Assembly: GCA_964439415.1 (NCBI GenBank)
Contig: CAYTOJ010000086.1
Coordinates: 1-8,040 of the forward strand
DNA: 8,040 nt
Origin: CAYTOJ01 sp964439415
GTDB lineage: Bacteria > Pseudomonadota > Alphaproteobacteria > Rickettsiales > CAZAGG01
Reading direction: 5' to 3'
Shown here: piece by piece, positions 5,005 through 8,040 of the stretch
Layout: each line of letters starts with the position of its first letter
Position numbering within the stretch: the stretch's first letter is position 1
Made by a program: the position numbers and the translations under genes
The notes under the pieces: generated by a model
Database searches by the model: none
What the model was told of the DNA's origin: nothing
Seen by the model: only the letters and a program-made list of their open reading frames with translations

Positions 5005-6918
5005 GTGAATCATAAACCAGCAACAAAAAGTCTGACCAAAAAGTCATTTTACGGCTTTATACTGCTTATAATTCTTGTGGTTATCAGCGGTTGTGGAGGT
5101 ATCGCGTTTATATATTTCAGCAGCAGGCATGATTATAACGTTGCACTGGAAAAATACCGGGAGGAATCACATCATAACTCCCTGATGCTGAAAGGTAATA
5201 TAGAAAATATATTTAATACTGTCTACCACGGCATACGAACCATATCCAAACTTCCCAGCGTAAGGCGCATTGACCGCCATGCAACCAACCTCTCGCAGGA
5301 CGATAAAATAGCCATACAGGAATTATATAATAATCTGGCAAGCAGCGTTTCCATGTCGGAGGTTTATATAGTGCATGGAGATTTTAATCCTGAAGCTTTT
5401 GACCCTGTCACGGGGGAGAATGAGGCTCCCTCAATAATGTTTGATGAGCTGATTGTCGGCAGAACGCTGGATGATTACCTGCCGAAAAAGGATACTGATC
5501 AAGGCCGCGCCATAAAATCAGAAGAAATTGAAGAAGTGGAGATTTTTGAGTACCACCTTATAAAATCCCAGATACAAACTCTGAAAGCATCTTACCCAAC
5601 ACTGGATAAAATAAGTGGGCTAAAATTCCCAGCTGTAAGCGGCAAGGAAGTACTTACATGCGATAATACCAGATATTCACCAGGTCTGCGTAATGATGAA
5701 GCCCGTTCCGGCCTGGTGTACTCCCTCCCGTTCTATGATATGGACGGTGGATTTAAAGGCGTAATCTCAGCTATCTTCCTGACCGATGTACTGCGTGATA
5801 TTATCGGCGCACGCAACTATGCATTAGTAAACACGGCATATAATCAGGTTGTATTGCCGAATCAGCCATCCGTACATTTGCAGGATGAGGTAAAACAGAT
5901 AACAGCCTCCTCCAGGCATCGTGGTGATGCGCTTTATTCAGAAATGTTTGATCTGAACATTATTGATGGTGATTCCAGATGGCAGTTATGGGCACTTCCA
6001 CCTGATGCGGCATTTAAAAGCAGTACGGATGTACAGACAATATCACGTTACCAAATTATGGGTTACATAGCAGTATTTATTATCACCTTATCGGTAGTGA
6101 TATTAATTTTGCTGGTGCGTAGAAATTTTATCCTTGAAAATATTGAATTTGCAGAAGCTAAGGAAAAAGCCGAGGCTTCCAATCAGGCGAAAACACTTTT
6201 CTTTTCTAATATCTCCCATGAGCTGCGCACACCGATGCACGCCATTCTTAACTACGCCAATCTTGGGCTTAAAAACGAGGATGCCTTAAAGAATGAGAAA
6301 CTAACGAAGTACCTTTCCAATATTGTCAGTAGCGGGCAGCGTTTGCTTGGCCTTCTGGATAATCTGCTGGATTTATCGCGCATGGAAGCCGGAAAAATGG
6401 ATTTCCGCATGAAAGCCAATTTTATCAGCAGCATCTGTGATGACAGTTTATCGGAAATTGAACCGCTGATGAGAAAAAAAGAAATTAAAATCAAGATTTT
6501 CGGCAAGGATAAAATAGCCGATATTCCAGTAATTTGTGATAAACTGAGAATGCAGCAGGTGTTTATAAATCTACTGTCTAACGCAGTTAAATTTTCTCCT
6601 GACAGGTCACATATTGAGATAAATTTCTCCACTGAATTTGATAAAACCTCGAATAAACAGGTGGTACGCTGCGGCATAGCTGATTCAGGCATTGGTATTC
6701 CAGCGCATGAGTTAGAGAGCATATTTGATAAATTTGTCCAGAGCAGCAAAACCAGAACCGGTGCTGGCGGCACTGGCCTTGGCCTTTCCATCTGCCGTGA
6801 AATAATAGAGGCTCATAAAGGCAGAATCTGGGCGGAGAGCCGCAGCAGCGGGGGGACTATTTTTTATATTACATTGCCATGCCAGCATGATAATACACGC
6901 CCCCCAATAAGAGGTTAG
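5005..6918 (+). CDS. Membrane sensor histidine kinase with large periplasmic domain
   Basis: Senses a signal outside the inner membrane, autophosphorylates on histidine and most likely passes phosphate to the regulator encoded next. The 637-residue product has a first membrane helix (about 16-38), a periplasmic region of about 310 residues, a second helix (about 350-371) and a short helical linker without a recognisable HAMP domain. A HisKA domain follows with SHELRTPM (His405). The ATPase domain has an N box with Asn522 and Asn526, G1 DSGIGIP (560-566), F box FDKF (574-577) and G2 GTGLGL (589-594). All catalytic motifs are intact. The periplasmic segment, including DPVTGENEAP (133-142) and MFDELIVGR (145-153), is of a kind I cannot assign; a double-Cache-like fold would fit its length. 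The start is GTG at 5005, the first start-like codon after the in-frame stop at 4969; the next in-frame ATG (codon 61) would lose the first helix. No good ribosome binding site is visible. Confidence 0.93.
   Translation: MNHKPATKSLTKKSFYGFILLIILVVISGCGGIAFIYFSSRHDYNVALEKYREESHHNSLMLKGNIENIFNTVYHGIRTISKLPSVRRIDRHATNLSQDDKIAIQELYNNLASSVSMSEVYIVHGDFNPEAFDPVTGENEAPSIMFDELIVGRTLDDYLPKKDTDQGRAIKSEEIEEVEIFEYHLIKSQIQTLKASYPTLDKISGLKFPAVSGKEVLTCDNTRYSPGLRNDEARSGLVYSLPFYDMDGGFKGVISAIFLTDVLRDIIGARNYALVNTAYNQVVLPNQPSVHLQDEVKQITASSRHRGDALYSEMFDLNIIDGDSRWQLWALPPDAAFKSSTDVQTISRYQIMGYIAVFIITLSVVILILLVRRNFILENIEFAEAKEKAEASNQAKTLFFSNISHELRTPMHAILNYANLGLKNEDALKNEKLTKYLSNIVSSGQRLLGLLDNLLDLSRMEAGKMDFRMKANFISSICDDSLSEIEPLMRKKEIKIKIFGKDKIADIPVICDKLRMQQVFINLLSNAVKFSPDRSHIEINFSTEFDKTSNKQVVRCGIADSGIGIPAHELESIFDKFVQSSKTRTGAGGTGLGLSICREIIEAHKGRIWAESRSSGGTIFYITLPCQHDNTRPPIRG
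6909..6914 (+). promoter_or_regulatory. Ribosome binding site of the response regulator
   Basis: AAGAGG lies within the last codons of the kinase gene, 5 bases before the ATG at 6920. The kinase stop TAG is at 6916-6918, leaving a single base between the genes. Ribosomes ending the kinase would be well placed to restart, so the pair is likely translated in a coupled way. Confidence 0.7.
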
Positions 6919-6919
6919 C

Positions 6920-7828
6920 ATGAGTGATATAAAAGCGAAAATTCTGATTGCGGATGATGAGCCTTTCAACCTGGATATTCTTAGCGAGTATTTAGGTGAT
7001 AAGTTTGATGTGACATGCGCGGATGATGGCGATACAGCACTGGCAGCATTACAGGCTGACAATAATTTTGATGTCATAGTGCTGGATCGCATGATGCCCC
7101 GCATGAACGGCATTGAAGTGCTGAAATCTATCAAGCAGCAACCAAGCCTGGCCAGCATACCGGTTATTATGCAAACAGCGGCGGCAAGCAGCACCCAGGT
7201 GCAGGAGGGGTTGAACGAGGGTGTTTATTATTACCTGGCCAAACCGTATAATGAGACTCTATTATTATCTATAATATATGCGGCACTGCGGGATGCTGAG
7301 GCACAAAAGCGTTTAAGCCGGAATCTGCCGCAGCAGAAACACGTACTAGGCATGATGAGTACAGGCTGTTTCCGCTTCCGCACGCTGGAAGACGTTACAA
7401 TGCTCGCCCACCTTATAGCCGGGTGCTTTCCAGCCCCTGATCATGCCGTGTATGGGCTGTATGAACTTATGCTGAACGCCGTTGAACACGGCAATCTGGG
7501 AATCACTTATGATGAAAAACTGGATTATATCAATGCGCAAACCTGGCGGGATGAAGTAGACAAACGCTTACAAATGCCAGAGAATCAGAATAAATCCGCC
7601 ACTTTAACGTATGAAGCAACGGATGACGGAATAGAAGTGCGGATAAAAGACTGTGGCATCGGCTTCAATTGGAAGGAATACATTGATTTCGCCCCATTGC
7701 GCTCAATGGATCCTAATGGCCGCGGTATAGCTTTAACCCGGGTTAGATCATTCCCTAACCTTCAATATATCGGCAATGGCAATGAGGTTGTCATCAGGCA
7801 TTTAAATAAATATACCCCTATCGCTTGA
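6920..7828 (+). CDS. Response regulator with RsbW/SpoIIAB-like ATPase output domain
   Basis: Likely partner of the kinase just upstream. Residues 1-125 form a receiver domain with the acidic pair Asp12/Asp13, phosphoacceptor Asp56 in VLDRMMP, switch Thr86 and Lys108 in AKPY. After a linker (about 126-155), residues 156-295 form a GHKL ATPase domain resembling anti-sigma-factor kinases. It has an N box ELMLNAVEHGN (182-192, with Glu182 and Asn186), G1 DCGIGF (244-249) and G2 PNGRGIAL (265-272), then YIGNGNEV (283-290). There is no HisKA domain, DNA-binding domain or PP2C phosphatase domain. The sequence shows a REC-ATPase fusion. Family knowledge says that such ATPase domains bind sigma factors or phosphorylate STAS anti-anti-sigma proteins. 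That this protein does so is inference, because neither partner is nearby. The stop codon lies inside the terminator loop. Confidence 0.9.
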   Translation: MSDIKAKILIADDEPFNLDILSEYLGDKFDVTCADDGDTALAALQADNNFDVIVLDRMMPRMNGIEVLKSIKQQPSLASIPVIMQTAAASSTQVQEGLNEGVYYYLAKPYNETLLLSIIYAALRDAEAQKRLSRNLPQQKHVLGMMSTGCFRFRTLEDVTMLAHLIAGCFPAPDHAVYGLYELMLNAVEHGNLGITYDEKLDYINAQTWRDEVDKRLQMPENQNKSATLTYEATDDGIEVRIKDCGIGFNWKEYIDFAPLRSMDPNGRGIALTRVRSFPNLQYIGNGNEVVIRHLNKYTPIA

Positions 7829-7869
7829 AGAGCGTGGTTTAGTAATGTCATTTCAGGGGTATATTTTTT
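7808..7869 (+). terminator. Rho-independent terminator of the kinase-regulator operon
   Basis: AAATATACCCCT (7808-7819) pairs perfectly over 12 bp with AGGGGTATATTT (7855-7866), followed by T residues to 7869. The 35-base loop is long but contains its own small hairpin (CGCT 7822-7825, loop TGAAG, AGCG 7831-7834). The 5' arm lies in the last codons of the regulator gene and the stop TGA (7826-7828) is in the inner loop. The left half resembles the hairpin at 3301-3337, so it may be a co-opted copy of that repeat. Confidence 0.75.
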
Positions 7870-7878
7870 GTATATTAA

Positions 7879-7941
7879 GGGGCTGCCGCCCCCGCGCTAT
7901 CGCGCTTCCCCCGCAGCGCCGGCGCGCTCCCTTACGGTCGC
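7879..7941. repeat. GC-rich block of consecutive small palindromes
   Basis: This stretch is far richer in G+C than its surroundings. It contains a GGGGC/GCCCC hairpin (7879-7883 with 7888-7892), a GCGC/GCGC hairpin (7894-7897 with 7902-7905) and the perfect 10-bp palindrome GCGCCGGCGC (7916-7925). It starts 9 bases after the operon terminator. No convincing ORF crosses it. It resembles an intergenic repeat element, but only one copy is in the window, so that reading is inference. Confidence 0.5.
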
Positions 7942-7951
7942 AAGAAAATGT

Positions 7952-7975
7952 CACTCTTGAAACGTGAGGAGTATA
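7952..7975 (+). repeat. Partial copy C of the short repeat seen in the ftsH leader
   Basis: CACTCTTGAA (7952-7961) is identical to the minus-strand sequence at 3325-3316, in the apex of the ftsH-leader hairpin. Both are followed by similar purine-rich sequence ending GTATA. This copy lacks the opposite arm and would not form the long stem. The remaining bases to 8040 hold no ORF, tRNA or promoter that I can support. Confidence 0.35.
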
Positions 7976-8040
7976 GCTCAATCTAGGCATAAAGGGAATT
8001 AGTGGGGGCTGTTATCCTGTTGTAAGCGTGGTATAGCGGT

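Noticed and set aside
4769..5047. Minus-strand 92-codon ORF spanning the gap
   Set aside because: More than a third of it is Ns, it overlaps the start of the kinase gene and shows no motif. Its openness across the gap is meaningless.
6252..7194. Two long minus-strand ORFs opposite the kinase and regulator
   Set aside because: Antisense to conserved kinase and receiver motifs, with Ser/Leu-rich low-information sequence; no independent support.
7949..7987. Short ORF starting ATGTCACTC
   Set aside because: Only 12 codons before a stop, with no ribosome binding site or conserved features.
7968..8040. tRNA-like start with TATAGCTCA (7972-7980)
   Set aside because: The GCTC of a D stem has no GAGC partner at the right distance, and no anticodon or T-loop sequence follows.

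Overview
The window looks like a piece of an alphaproteobacterial genome or metagenome scaffold. Three things point there. ftsH sits directly upstream of glmM in the arrangement usual for alphaproteobacteria. A Cox11/CtaG gene is preceded by a tiny overlapping single-membrane-span ORF, as in alphaproteobacterial cox operons. Base composition is moderate (by eye somewhat under 50% G+C). I cannot name the genus. A run of exactly 100 Ns at 4850-4949 shows that this is a scaffolded draft assembly.

Layout. The left half (14-4720) is all on the minus strand. Read in transcription order it is: vapB-vapC (toxin-antitoxin, 4720 to 4167), a 50-residue membrane protein overlapping ctaG/cox11 (4107 to 3426), a 145-bp spacer with two hairpins, then ftsH (GTG start, 3280 to 1379) and glmM (1360 to 14). 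The right half is on the plus strand: a membrane-bound sensor histidine kinase (5005-6918, GTG start), then, one base later, a response regulator (6920-7828) whose output is an RsbW/SpoIIAB-like ATPase domain rather than DNA binding. A strong intrinsic terminator overlaps the end of the regulator. The last 170 bases hold a GC-rich palindromic block and no recognisable gene.

How the genes work together. FtsH (membrane protein quality control) and GlmM (glucosamine-1-phosphate for cell-wall precursors) are housekeeping genes and probably co-transcribed. CtaG and the small protein serve copper delivery to cytochrome c oxidase, but the oxidase subunit and heme O synthase genes normally upstream are absent; vapBC occupies that place. 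VapBC looks self-regulated, because a 33-bp imperfect palindrome covers the -10 box and spacer of a good sigma70-type promoter. The kinase and regulator form a translationally coupled two-component pair. Its output domain suggests control by protein partner switching (sigma or anti-sigma factors) rather than direct promoter binding, but no such partner lies in the window.

The most unusual items are the REC-ATPase regulator with its unassigned periplasmic sensor, a short palindromic sequence family shared by the ftsH leader, the regulator's terminator and the right edge, and an assembly gap with the same 11 bases on both sides. I found no CRISPR array, tRNA, rRNA or insertion sequence.
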